From contig NKYR01000123.1 in assembly GCA_003184365.1 (NCBI GenBank), forward strand, positions 1-64,000: a DNA stretch of 64,000 nt, in the 5' to 3' direction. The notes beneath the pieces were generated by a model. The model was not told the origin of the DNA, searched no databases, and saw only the letters and a program-made list of their open reading frames with translations. Shown here in pieces: positions 12,868 to 23,960 of the stretch (position 1 is the first letter of the stretch; each line of letters begins with the position of its first letter). The position numbers were made by a program, and so were the translations under genes. This DNA is from Evernia prunastri. Its lineage: Eukaryota > Ascomycota > Lecanoromycetes > Lecanorales > Parmeliaceae.

Positions 12868-13404
12868 ATGGCTCCCACCTCCCTACATACCCTCCTCCCT
12901 CGCGACAACCCCTCGTTAGGCCAACTTTTTGAACATTTCCCCGCCAAAGTATGGCTGCTTTTGAAATTTATCATCTTCGGTACTGCCATTCTCCTCGCCC
13001 TATACGCCATCATCCTTGGTGCAGTTTCCGCGTACTTCGGGATCCGCCTTTCGTTCGCGTGGATTGTCATCAATGCCCCGAAATTCATCGATTGGCTGAG
13101 GAGTGGGGAATGGAGGGAGGTTGGGGTGGGGTGGAGGGAGAAGGTTGGGCGCTTGGAGAAGATTGAGATGGTTGGCAGGATGTTGAAGTTGATGAAATCC
13201 TGGAGCACGAGACGGAATGCCGAAGCTGTTGATGCAGAGGAGTTGGAACATCTGGACGGCAGCCATGAGAGCGATGGAAGAGAGGGAAGTGTCAGTGGGG
13301 AAACATTGTTCGAGGGCGACGAGGATGGAGGTGGGGATGGACAGGCGAGGAAGAAGGAGGACATCGTGTCGGATAGCGAGGTCTGCAAGGAGGGCAAGGC
13401 GTGA
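12868..13404 (+). CDS. small single-pass membrane protein, unknown function
   Basis: Intronless frame of 178 residues. After about 27 residues there is one long hydrophobic segment (VWLLLKFIIFGTAILLALYA and on to about residue 58), followed by a Trp- and charge-rich stretch, and a strongly acidic, probably disordered C-terminal half with a Gly/Asp stretch. I do not recognise the family. Proteins of this shape, with one N-terminal helix and a long polar tail, are common as unnamed proteins in ascomycetes. The start is the first ATG and has a good fungal context. Its topology is not decided by the sequence. Confidence 0.6.
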   Translation: MAPTSLHTLLPRDNPSLGQLFEHFPAKVWLLLKFIIFGTAILLALYAIILGAVSAYFGIRLSFAWIVINAPKFIDWLRSGEWREVGVGWREKVGRLEKIEMVGRMLKLMKSWSTRRNAEAVDAEELEHLDGSHESDGREGSVSGETLFEGDEDGGGDGQARKKEDIVSDSEVCKEGKA

Positions 13405-13806
13405 GGGCATCAAATGCTTGTTTCAACATTTCGAGCGGGTTGAAGCAGTTGTAGGCAGCTAATTGTCTAGAATATGTTTACCAAGGTCCATGCTCGTGGA
13501 TGTGAGCGAACCTAAGTCTCATGAAGATGGTTGGAGACCGCCAGAGGAATCGAGTGTCCAGTCACTTTGGCAGGGTGAGCAGGTGTATCGTCAAATCTTT
13601 TATGGGTATGTTGCAACATCCTGGTAGCCCGTGGGGGGGGCCTGCCCGGGGTTCAGCCGAGGTGTCAATCTTGGAGAAGACGTTTTTAGAGATACGTAGC
13701 TTCTGCCACCATATCGATCAAGTGCAGTAATAGAAATGTGGCCAGATATGTATTCCTTATACCCGAAATCATCTCGAGACTGTTATCTCCTGTACATGAA
13801 GGCCTC

Positions 13807-15199
13807 ATGGACGTCGAAGAAGACAAGGCAAAACATGGTGGGGATGAGACACCCTACGTAATCACTCGAGCTTCTCACGAAGAGGACTCAGCATCTTACA
13901 TAAAGCCGATCATCAAAGAGCTTGTCCGCACTCAAGTCTGTTTCCCCAACATCAAGCTCCTAGTGGACAAGATCTCAACTGTAAAAGTACCTTCTGCGGC
14001 CGAGTCATCCAGTCTCCAGGCGTACCGTATGTATCTGACAGACAGAGAAAAGACTATACAAGGTCTGTATATTTGCCATCGCTTTCCTAAAAGAATGGTG
14101 TTGACTTTCCTGACCTACCAGCTGTCGTAAAGCGCCGCTTACACAAGTGGCTTTCAACCTTCGATGTGCGGGAAGGCTCGTATGTTATCCTCAAGGAGTA
14201 TGACCTAGCGAGAGGGAAACGGTTGCATGGGGAAGGAGAAGTCTTGTAAGCTATCTTCAGAACGTTCTGTACTGCTGTTTCTGACTGGCTAGCTATCTCG
14301 CCGTATCTGATTTTTACCCAATCGGTGAAGAACAGCGCTACGGTTCTAGTAACAACCTAAAGAATGTTTCTACCGCTGGTGAACTAGGCGCCTCGAGGTT
14401 GCTGGACCAATTACCTGCTAAGGACAGAGATGAATGCACTGAAAATGAATTATCTACGACAGAGCATTCACCAAATGGAGCAAGTCCCGCTGCGGTCCAT
14501 CAGGATAACGTCAGCAGTAAAGCCTCACTCTCTTCGAAGTCTACAAGGGTAGATTCAGAGAAGAGAAAGAGAAGAATGGACCCGCTGGACCTCGATCCAG
14601 ATCTACTATCACTGGCTAGCAAAACTCAAAAGCTTCACGAAATTCCGACGGTGGAAACGAAGGGAAGAAAAGGATACGGTGACGTCCAGTCAAGACCCTC
14701 TGAGAATTCCGATCGCGCTTCTACGCCCAATCCATTATTATCACGAGGGGATTCTACCCAAGCTCTTGCCTCACCCGAGCGAGCTCCGTCACCGTTGCAA
14801 CTATCCACGTTAGCATCTGTAACAGGGATCAATGCTACACGCAATAAGCAAGTCAATGTCCTTGCTATGATCGAGTACGTGAGCAGCTCTACAGTCAAAC
14901 CCACAACAGCGCCCCTCAAGCGCGATGTCCGTATCATCGATCCCAGTACCGATAAGAAAGTCACCCTCAGTGTCTTCGTTGACCCTGTCAATTTTACCCC
15001 CCAGCAGTACGACATCATGCTTTTTCGAGACTTGACCACTCACGATTTCAGTGGAGGCAATCTCAATGCCTACCCCAAGAAGTGTAGGGGCAAGGAGTGG
15101 TGCATCCTTAATCCATATGACATCGAACAATGTGATATGAAGTCTATGGAGATTTTTAGAGCAAGGTATCAGAATACAAAAGCGCAAAGGCGAAAATGA
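13807..15199 (+). CDS. two-OB-fold protein, TPP1/Tpz1- and POT1-like
   Basis: Three exons (13807-14062, 14122-14245, 14293-15199) give 428 residues. The first ~125 residues contain SYIKPIIKELV, YRMYLTDREKTIQAVVKRRL, EGSYVILKEYDLARGKRL and YLAVSDFYPIG. The order of strands and the closing 'VsdFyPiG' resemble the OB fold of TPP1/Tpz1/Est3. A Ser-rich, basic linker (KRKRR) follows. The C-terminal block (VNVLAMIEYVSSSTV, RDVRIIDPSTDKKVTLSVFV, DIMLFRDLTTHDFSGGNLNA) has the spacing of the POT1/Cdc13 telomeric OB fold. Such proteins bind or organise single-stranded telomeric DNA in the nucleus. The match is by pattern only. No earlier in-frame ATG lies in this exon, so 13807 is taken as start; an upstream exon is possible. 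Confidence 0.6.
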
Positions 15200-15249
15200 C
15201 AGACTATGAGTGGCCAGGGGCTCAATGTTTTCTGAAGTCTTCGACTACA

Positions 15250-16088
15250 CTACGTCTTGGAGTTGGCTATCTGCGGATTTGAACCCCACCAAGTGATGCT
15301 GCTTCCTCCTGTTGACATACGCATGGATTGCTTAGTGAACATTTGCTGGCGGGATGCAAAGTCCCGACGCAGTGAACTACCAGGTGATGCTTCAGTCCAA
15401 GCCTTGAGTTCAATCTCGGCAAGGTGCTGTGCGATCGATGGGTCATAGTTGCCTGGGGAAGGCGGCTTGACCGAATGATCCCAAGCGCCGGTGATGGTGA
15501 CGGTTACAAACGCAGTCGATGTTGCTGTGGTATTGCACCCAAACTCAGCCTGGAAGTCGGAGTTCAAGACTCTGTGCATGGCTCACTTACGATACGTGTT
15601 GCTCAATTTCACATCTGGCTCCGTGACATACGCAGCGAGTTTGCTGATATCCTTTGTCGCGAAGCCACCATAGCCTCCTCCACTGACGTCGACACATTCG
15701 TCTATTACCCATCCTGCCATTCCTCGAATTTCGTCCGGAATTGCTTCATAGATCTGTGGGGTTACCGGACCTGCTATTTCGACCCATACCTTGCAATTGC
15801 CTGCGCACGAGCTGTGAAAAAGATGGACGTTCTTGAAGACAGTGACGACTCACCAAAGAGAGCAGTGTATGGCAACGTTTGAGGGCCTGGGACACCATCA
15901 TGCACAGTGTACGGAACAAGGGAATTGCCTTTTAACAGTGTCTCTGCTGCCCAACCACAGAGCAGAGGCGTCAAGCGTGCTCCATACCGCCGGTCGCAAA
16001 TGCCATAGTCTGGAGCAACGGGGATCAACGGCGTGGGACCAGCCTGAACTGGGAAGCTGCCTGGCCCATGGAGTGATACGTTAAACAT
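15250..16088 (-). CDS. conserved hypothetical protein
   Basis: Three exons (15850-16088, 15591-15811, 15250-15524) give 244 residues in one frame. The first donor (GTCGTC) is weak but is the only one I found that joins the frames; the second intron uses GTAAGT and an ACCACAG acceptor. Notable stretches are VWVEIAGPVTPQIYEAIPDE, MAGWVIDECV, YVTEPDVKLSNTYPTSTAFV, TVTITGAWDH and a Trp-ending C-terminus. I recall similar unnamed proteins in ascomycetes but know no function. Five Cys residues in the first two exons suggest a secreted protein, yet this start has no signal peptide, so an upstream exon between 16090 and 16600 may be missing. Confidence 0.5.
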
Positions 16089-17238
16089 GGTTCAAATCAC
16101 AGGCGAACTATGGAAGATGTGAACAGGAATGAATATGAGAAATCTCCGAGTTGGGGAGGGTCGGGAGGGAACGAGGCCAAGACTATGAGAGCATTTTACC
16201 CTACAGGAACAGAATACCCCACTCGTCGCGTCAAGATCGCAAACCTAGTATATGCGCCAACTCTCCGGTTGTTCGAGCCGTCCCATTGCTTTTACGCGCA
16301 TGGCAAGTTGTGCAGGCAACGACTGAATGCAAAATTTGGACTACCTGCAAATGGAACTGTGGAGCTCAATGCCCGCTTATTGTGGGGCAAAAGCCTGTCT
16401 CACATGGATCATTGGAGCCTCCTGATTTGTTACATGAACATGGCTCGGAGATCCATCCGGCTCAGAAAGCGATCCATTGATCTGCATAATCGCTGGCTCG
16501 CAGCCGCGTTCGCGGCTATCACCGGACAAGACGATTTGAGTACTCCGATGAAAGGGGCTCCAACACAACGAAGATAAAAGGGTGAGATGAAATAACTACT
16601 ACTTGTGATCCCACTGCTAAAAATATATATGATGCTCCACCATTCAATGAAAATCTCGTCTTACGGACACGAACCCGTCTCTGGGACTAACCCTTCGCAA
16701 CCCGCGAGACTAACGATAAACTGATCGCGATTACTCAACCCAAACCACTGAAGTCTCTCACATCATCTGTTCATATCTTTTCTCTGTATGCTTTCGAAAC
16801 TCTCAAGATCAACTAGTCTTGTTTGAGAATTTGACTTAGTCAAGGGAAAGGATGGATATACTTCTCTCCAAAAGCCACAAGTTTTTCCTTCTAGCGCTTC
16901 CCTATCATGTATATTGCATTATATTGGCTTCGTTTGAGCAGATTTTCTGATCTAGGACTGGAGGAAGTCGTGCTAAAGAAGATTTACGTAGTTCTGTATA
17001 ATGCAATATTAATTGGCATTTAATGGATTATATTCTGGCGACTACTTAAACTTCAATTTCCGTCTTGTTTCTTTCGCATTCAGCATCACATCCAACATCA
17101 CATCTAGCAACACATCCAGCAGTCTTCCTCAAGCAAGCCAACAATTTCTAGATTTTCACGGCACGTACCATTATACATATAAACGTCCCACTTCTCACAT
17201 CTACCAAGTGACAGCCCAGTACTCAATCAGTCTGCACG
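16089..17238. other. intergenic, possible missing 5' exons
   Basis: Holds a 63-codon minus-strand frame (16377-16568) that might be an upstream exon of the hypothetical gene, but I could not join it cleanly. The remainder (16600-17238) is an ordinary AT-leaning promoter region for the next plus-strand gene, with a CATCACATC-type repeat at 17083-17120. Confidence 0.4.
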
Positions 17239-19272
17239 ATGGCACCCTCCAAACGCGTAGCTCTGGACCCTTACGATGAACCGCCCCCAAATCGAGGCAC
17301 ATTCTCTCCCGTGAAACCACCACAAGACCGGAGCCGGAACTCCAATGAGCCCCGTGCGCATTACCATGCGTAAGTCTGCGCCCGGACCGTCGGAGACGGT
17401 GGAAACTAACCTAGAATACAGGAACTTCGCAAGCCAGCCAGTCTTCGATCGGTATCCGTCGACCGGGTCCTTCAACTACAGATGCGGGATTTCGCCGGTC
17501 GACCAATGATTCGACCACTGACCGCCAAGGAGCAAGCGTTCGAGGATTTCGTCAACGAGGAGCAAGGGCTTATGGACGACCGCGTCGAATACCTCGAGTG
17601 GTACAGCTTGAGAGAGTATGAGGAAGCTGTCCTTGATGTGTACTACCAATTCGGCCAAGACATGGAGAAGTTTTCGGTGGAGATGAGGCGTTGGGACCAG
17701 CAGCAGATGGAAGCGCAGTGCCAGAGGAAAAATGACAAGGCTAGGAATCTGAAAATATACGAGGCGCATAGAGCCGTAGTCATGAAGGCAGTGAAGGCAC
17801 AGGAGGAAGCTAAGGCAAAGCGGGCAGCATTGAAAGCCACCGTTGAGGCAAGTAGTAGTCCCTTGGTAAAGACGAGGACTTTCACTAATACCGCAGGGTC
17901 ACAGAAAGGAAGCCAGCAATGTAACCTCGGAAAGACGAAGCCAGAGGAGCATCGCAGCCTGGGCCAATCCGCCTCTTCTGCCAGAGCATGCCCGGCGAGG
18001 CAGCCTGAGCACAAGACGAAGTCCAGCGGAAGGGACCTTCTCCAACAGTTGCGGGCTCAAGGTGCACTGCCAGAGAATCGTAAGATCACAGGTCAACCGA
18101 GCTCTTCTTCTGAAGCTCCCCCGTCGACGCAACAAGAGCAGGAGCCAAAGCCCAGCAAAGAAGAGTTGCGCCGTCAATTCCAGGCCCAAGTTCAAGCTCG
18201 GGCGGCCACGACAAAGGTGACAAAGGTGACGGCAAACGTGACGATGACAAGTGTGCAACCGGCAGCACCCGAGTCAAGCCAAGGGACCCAAGTTCAGGCT
18301 CGGATAGCAACAGCAAACGTGACAAGCATGCAAAACATGACGGTCACAAATGTACAACCCGCAGCACCCAAACCGACCCAAGGCCCTGTCAGAGCAGAAC
18401 TTGCAGGATACCGAATGCGAATGGACATGGACCCAAAGACGCATTATCCCAAACAGCACGTGCTCCTAGGAGATGGGCTTGGCGTCTCGAACTCGCATCC
18501 ACGGTCGTCATCCCAGGTCGAGCAGGGCCCAAACAACAACAATGGCCAAGGGGCCAACACACTGCACGGAGACCCGGCCACAGTATCCAGCGAAGTACAG
18601 TCGACCAGCCCCTCCCCTCAAGAGCCATCGAGCGAAGAGTCCTCGCCATCTTCATCAGCCAACCCAAGCCCGCCGAAAACACCCGCATCAAGTCCCCCCG
18701 ACGCAGGCGAGACGCGGACCAAGGATCCAAGTATCCACGAGCAGGACGATGGAGTGGACAACGTCAATTCCCTCCTCGAGCTCCAACGGGCCACCTATCC
18801 GAACGCGAAACCGTCGGACCGGTGGGGACGCTTGAGGCAGTCGCTGCAGCACAACGTGCTCCTCCACTCCATCATCCGCAGGCAAATCGAGCACGAGAAG
18901 TGGCTCCAGGCCGAACGCGAGCGGAAAAAACGCCTGCTGGAAGCTTACTACCGGAGCTTGGCTCACTACAGGGTCCTGGTGATAATTGCGACGTCGGGAG
19001 CCTGGCAGCAGGAGGGGGCGCCGGAGCCAGATGCGGAGAGCGACGAGGCCTCCGTGACGCGTTCCGGATCGACGGTGTCTCCGGAGGATTCTAGAAGTTC
19101 GGCCGAAACGTCGCAGCCGGAGGGGCCGGAGCGCGATGTGGAGGGCGACGATGGCACCGAGACCGGTCGTGAGGTGGCTGGGGAGGAAGAGGTGACCGAA
19201 CCGGTCTATGTGGCTGGCGTGGAGATCTACACGCTCTGGTTGGTTGATTGGTTGCAATTTGGGCGTTGTTGA
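17239..19272 (+). CDS. large disordered coiled-coil protein, unknown function
   Basis: The main frame 17482-19272 encodes 596 residues from MRDFAGRPMIRPLTAKEQ. A charged N-terminal part (about residues 10-125; EEQGLMDDRVEYLEWY, then Gln/Lys-rich heptads) looks helical. It is followed by about 300 Ser/Pro/Gln-rich disordered residues containing two related segments (TSVQPAAPESSQGTQ and TNVQPAAPKPTQGP). A second short helical block carries a YRSLAHYRVLV stretch, and the end is TLWLVDWLQFGRC. An upstream exon (17239-17369) beginning MAPSKRVALDPYDE is likely; joining it in frame needs a 19-nt micro-exon (17422-17440). If that fails, the gene starts at 17482. I do not recognise a family. Confidence 0.55.
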
Positions 19273-20559
19273 GTTCATGTGGAACCGAAATGGGATATGG
19301 ACGTTCGGGATAGATGGGTCGTCCGCTGGGGCGGCTTTTTTCTTTGCGCATATGTATATTCAGTTGGGACAGAGTAGATGGATTAATCGAGTTCGTATCT
19401 TTTACTTGCAGCTTTCATGCACCGATGATACACATGGCGCGCCCGTCGCGGTCTGAGCTTCTCCAATCCCAACCTCTTCCAGAACCCGCCAAGCCACCTT
19501 CCCGACTCATTTCCCAACAGGCCAAGACTTCTCATCGCGTTTCGACGTTTCTCGAGGCAGGGCCAAGCAGCCAAAGCTTTTCTTGTGTGCTCTGTTTCCA
19601 AGGTAAAATAGCTTTGTTGCCTTTTTTTTTTTTTTTTTTTTTTTTAATATTTGGATGTAAAGCGTGCTTTCATTTCTTCGCTGATGACTCCGGTTGTTTC
19701 TCCGTTCTCCAGTAGAGCTTCAGCGCTGATTTAGTCATTACGGCTCTTGGTGCAGTAACGATGAAAATGTCACGAAGGCCTCAGCCACGGCAGAGCGTCT
19801 CTGTTTGTTGTAGCAGGGGAAACGGCCTGGAGTATTGGAGGATGGGTTCTTGTCCCGAGATGGGATTCTTGAGCTTGGCTTTCCCGGTCGTGCATGCCCA
19901 GAATAGAGTGCTTTCGATAGCAATATAAGAAAGAGCGCTGCCCCTTGGAGTTTGGGCGGTAGGTGAGATGGACTCGGCCGGACATCTATCCCATCGGATT
20001 TCCTCGCGCATGTCAGAATCATGCGCCAGGTAGACTCTGCTGTGGCCGTGGACCTGCGTCGAGCAACTGGTAATCGGCGGTGATGGCTCCGCTGAATCAC
20101 TCTTGACTGAACATTCATGTCTGGAAGTAGATCCTCCTTGCAGAACCCTTAGCGGAGCGCCCGTGGCAAGCAGTAGACCGAGTTGTGTTATGTAGGCATC
20201 AAATCGCTCACCTCGAGTGCTGCGCGTTGTCGCTGTTGTCATGCCTGCGCCTATATCTGTAGTTGTACGATACTGCGCTCCAGTAAGAGTGTAGTGATAT
20301 CGTACTACCTTTCAATGTGGTTTCACGGTATTTGTTGAGAGTAATTATCAAGACAATCGAACCTCGGGTTTACATTTTCGACGTTGATTATTCTCACATA
20401 CATTTCTATGAAGTATATATCACAAATCCGACTTGACAAACTGGGGCGAGCTGCCCTCTCCTAGCATTCGACATCCCCATATCGTCTTCGAAACTCGAAC
20501 CCTGGTTTCCTTGAGAGTAATGCGATTCCACTCCTGAATCATAGCCGGTGGCTAAAGCA
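19273..20559. other. intergenic with poly-T tract
   Basis: Contains an uninterrupted T run at about 19622-19645. Minus-strand frames at 19738-20242 lack family features and overlap each other in different phases. I see nothing I can call a gene. Confidence 0.5.
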
Positions 20560-21630
20560 TCAATGCATAAAGTTAAGAGCTACAGAAAGTAGAAACAAGA
20601 GTCCTACTATAGCTAATAGAAATATGCAGTAAACTGCGCATGTGGGGACGAGATCCATATCTTGCTTCTGCGGGGGCACCTGGACATTTTTGGCTTCCTT
20701 CAACTTATTCTCCAGGGCATTCTCGGCTTCCTTCAGCTCGTCTTCCAGTGTCTTTCTAGCTTTCTTGAGCTCGTCTTCCAGTGTCTTTCTAGCTTTCTTC
20801 AGTTCGTCTTCCAGTGCAGACTGCCTTGCTTTGGCGCTGTCCAACTTCGTTTCGTCTTCTTCCATCTGCCAGACTGCAGCATTCAGAGCGGCAGCTGTGA
20901 TGGCCTTGATGTTCAGAAAGACAGCCCTAGACTCCTCGTCTTTGAGGATGTCTCGAAAATGTTTGATGCAGGTTTCCAGAACGATTTTGCGGAGTCCCAT
21001 ATCTTCGTCGGGCGTCGTAGAGAAAACAGCTTCCGCGATCGCGTGGAAATCGTCGTGTGGCCACTTAGAGCTGATCAAAGTCTGGAATTTGAACTTTGCT
21101 AACTCCTTCAGCTCTGCGATGTCGTACTTATCGGCAATTGCATAGACGAGAACGTTGTTCATCATCCTAGGAGCGTATGAAATGGCGTCTTCGGATGGTG
21201 ATGGAGTCGTCTCCAAAGCCGTCTCCATCTCGGTGATCTCTGAGGTCTGGAGCTGTAAGTGGGAGGGAAACGAGCTATCGGTAGTCACAGATTTTGCTGG
21301 GGTGTCGGGAACATCTTGGTCTGGGTAGTCTGATTTGTAGAGATAGAGTAACATGCGCTCAACTGCCCGTGGATCATCGTCGTCTAACGTGATCGTAGCA
21401 GTCCTTGCTTCCTAATTCGCGTCAGCCTTGCCACCAGCTTTTGTTTAGCCTGTGCCTACTATGAAATTTCCATTGCATGCCGCGGCAAAGAATTTGGACC
21501 GAGGACAAATGACTGAACGGTGGACGTTGTACTCATCGGAGCCACAACGTATCGTCAGGTCAGAGTACATTCCGGAGGTCCAAAGGGACTCGTTGCTCGA
21601 TACAACACGATCTTTGTGGACGTTCGCCAT
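20560..21630 (-). CDS. BTB/POZ domain protein with coiled coil and C-terminal membrane anchor
   Basis: Two exons (21460-21630 and 20560-21411; 48-nt intron) give 340 residues. Residues ~15-60 read LWTSGMYSDLTIRCGSDEYN, then VHRSVICPRSKFFAAAC, the start of a BTB/POZ fold. EARTATITLDDDDP, AVERMLLYLYKSDY and NNVLVYAIADKYDIAELKEL complete it. BTB proteins of this fungal type dimerise and may serve as Cullin-3 adaptors. The C-terminal part is a highly charged coiled coil with two near-identical 11-residue units (ARKTLEDELKK) encoded by 33-bp DNA repeats near 20748-20815. It ends in one hydrophobic helix (AVYCIFLLAIVGLLFLLSVA), suggesting a tail-anchored membrane protein. That combination is uncommon for BTB proteins. 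Confidence 0.85.
20748..20815. repeat. 33-bp tandem repeat inside BTB gene
   Basis: Two nearly identical 33-bp units, plus a diverged flanking one, encode the repeated coiled-coil segment ARKTLEDELKK. The period is a multiple of three, so unit gain or loss keeps the frame. Confidence 0.8.
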
Positions 21631-21809
21631 CCTGCTGAGTAGATCGGAACAGTTGAGCTTCGTGTAGTGTGGTTGTTGGGATTTGCTTAGGAAAGATTGA
21701 GTGATTTTCTATGGAGTGATCCTGGTGAGTAGATCCGAACAGCTGAGCTGGGCGTGGTATGGTTGTTGGGATTTGGTTATGAAAGATCGGGTGATTTTCT
21801 ATGGAGTGG
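21631..21809. repeat. 90-bp direct tandem duplication abutting the BTB start codon
   Basis: Copy one (21631-21720, beginning CCTGCTGAGTAGATC) and copy two (21721-21809, beginning CCTGGTGAGTAGATC) align without gaps over about 89 bases with roughly 15 differences. Copy one begins directly next to the ATG of the BTB gene on the minus strand, so both copies form its 5' leader or core promoter. Confidence 0.85.
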
Positions 21810-22680
21810 TGTGAAGGCTACTTATATACCCCAAGAAAACCATGCAATTTGCCACCATTGGCCATTTGACACACCGTGCGGCGTAGCTACAACACAGGAG
21901 TGCTGCATTGTTTTCAACAAGGGTAGATGAAGTGAAGCGGACCGTAGTGTTGAGACGCGCGAGATGGGTCAAGCTATCAACTATGGCCCGCCTTAGCTGT
22001 GTTGACTGCTGTTTCGGATGGGAAATGTCTTTACCTTACCAAATAAAACAAAATGCATGGAATTTGATGCAACTGTTTTGGCCTATGCTATTTTTGACGC
22101 TAAAGGGCCGGCATCAGTTCACTCACCACCTCCTTTGGAACTGAGATGACGCTCCACAGAACGCTCGTTCAGTTTGGCATCCTTGCAAGGCTAAGACTTG
22201 ATGTGGCCATGAAGACAGACTACTAATTTCCACCATGATACTAACATGCGCCACTGCCCTTTTTGTCCGCCAAAACTTGAGGATGAACTGCGTTTCAGTA
22301 GTGGGAGTCGGCCTTAGGGGGCGGCTCGAGAATTAGGCTTGACGCTGAGCCATGTTACACAGAGACAACGGCGGTGCGGAATGCTGCCATGAACCCCACG
22401 GCAAAATCTCAGTGTGGTCTCCGAGAAGGAAGGAGGGGGGGGAACGGAGCGGAGCACCTCCCTTTTCTTTCGAGATGATTACCCAAAATTCTATTCAAAT
22501 GACAGGAGCCATGTCCACAAAGCGTGATTTCCTCCGGAACTCGGTTACTCGAAAAAAAAATTCCTTTACATTTCCTTTTCATTTTCTTCCTTTCTCTTTT
22601 TCGCCAACCAAAAAAACCAATTCAAAAGTAAGTAATGAGCCCTTTGATACGAATTCATAACATGCTGCCTTCATGCTAAC
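21810..22680. other. intergenic upstream of BTB and zinc-knuckle genes
   Basis: Divergent spacer. A plus-strand frame around 22475-22640 ends at a good donor (GTAAGTAATG) and may be the 5' exon or leader of the zinc-knuckle gene, but its phase does not fit the next exon. Confidence 0.4.
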
Positions 22681-22682
22681 AT

Positions 22683-23394
22683 GTGTCAGTCGCAGTGCCT
22701 ATCTGTTACTCTTGCGGTGCCTTGGGACATCTCTCCTGGGATTGCCCCCAGTCTCGCCCCCTCGATGTGAATGTAAGTCCACGATTATTTCCTCATCTCC
22801 AACCCATCTTACCTCATTCATGTGATTTGAGTCGACTGTTACCTGTTGTTGCGTTTCCCGTACATGTCCTGTGTGTTGTCAGGTCCTCTCCAAATTATCA
22901 TATGCTAACCATACGTATCTAGTCGCTTGCGCGTGGAATGGAACTCCTGGCCGGGGCTTATGGCCGCCTCGCCGCCGCCCCCCCTCACTCTGCCCCTCCC
23001 CGACCTCCTCGCCTTGGCCCTCCCCACCATCCTCAAAGTAAGTCCAATATCTACTACGTCAGGAGGAAGAGGTGGCGACTTGGAGAATGGATGCTGATGG
23101 ACTGTACCGTTAGACCCCCGTCGCCGCCCCCCTCGGCCCCCCCAAGAGCGCCCCCGCCGTCCGCGTCGGGCCCCGGGCCCCAGCGCTGGTTAGTCATTCC
23201 ATTTGCTTCTTTTTAGGATAGAAATCTTTCTTACATGGATTGATTCAGTCAACGACTGGAATGATTTTGGTTCGTGTTTACATATTCAATCAAATTGATA
23301 ATGAGTTGGAAAAGATACTAATTGAGACGTCGAGTAGCGAGGCAGCAGCAAGAACAAGAACATCAACAAACAGCTCAGCAACAGCTGTAGCAGC
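22683..23394 (+). CDS. CCHC zinc-knuckle protein, exons only partly resolved
   Basis: The first clear exon encodes VPICYSCGALGHLSWDCPQS, a perfect CX2CX4HX4C retroviral-type zinc knuckle that binds single-stranded nucleic acid. It ends at the donor GTAAGTCC (about 22771). Later exon candidates are GC-rich and Pro/Ala-rich (22923-23039 and 23114-23188, each bounded by good splice sites). The last carries a Gln-rich tail (QQQEQEHQQTAQQQL) ending in a TAG near 23392. There is no in-frame ATG in the zinc-knuckle exon (a TAA lies just upstream), so the start must lie in an upstream exon that I could not phase. It may be a real small gene or a fragment. Confidence 0.4.
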
Positions 23395-23860
23395 TGCAGC
23401 ACCAGCACCAGCACCAGCAGGAGGCAGCAGCAGCAGCCCAATCTTGGGCTGACGAGAGTAATACACCTTCCTTGTTTTCACCAATAGATGCTCTTGTACT
23501 AATGATTTCCCAGTGAACGAAAACGTGGATTGATTTTTTTTTTGTTTTGGACGGGTTTTGTTTTGCTCTATTTTGCTCGATTTTTTTTTTATGTATTTTA
23601 CAACAGAAGAATTTAGCTCCACCACTCTTTTCTCTGCAGCTAGTTACGTGGATATAGTTGTACAGCTGTAGGTAGTGTTGCGCCGGCCTGTAGAGCGTGG
23701 TGGAATTTGGACGGATTCAGGTCATGGGTCAATGATGTCGGCAGTCTCGTCTACGTCATCTCCAGACGATCTAGAATATTAGCGGACTTCTCTCTTCATA
23801 GACTGAATACTATCTTTATATCTTCATTTGCGCTTCACTTTGAGAGCATCATCCTTCATC

Positions 23861-23960
23861 CAAAAAGTCACAAGGGCGCCTCAAGGGCATCTATTATCTA
23901 TTCAAAAAGTCACACAGGCGCCTCAAGGGTATTTATTATTTATTCAAAAAGCAACGACGT
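23861..23960. repeat. 42-bp tandem repeat overlapping a stop codon
   Basis: Two full units and a partial third, each starting CAAAAAG and containing GGCGCCTCAAGGG in the first two, recur with a 42-base period (23861, 23903, about 23945). The partial unit overlaps the last codons and stop of the HNH gene on the minus strand. Confidence 0.75.

Noticed and set aside
19738..20242. Two minus-strand frames of 126 and 153 codons
   Set aside because: They overlap each other in different phases and have no recognisable motif or splice logic.
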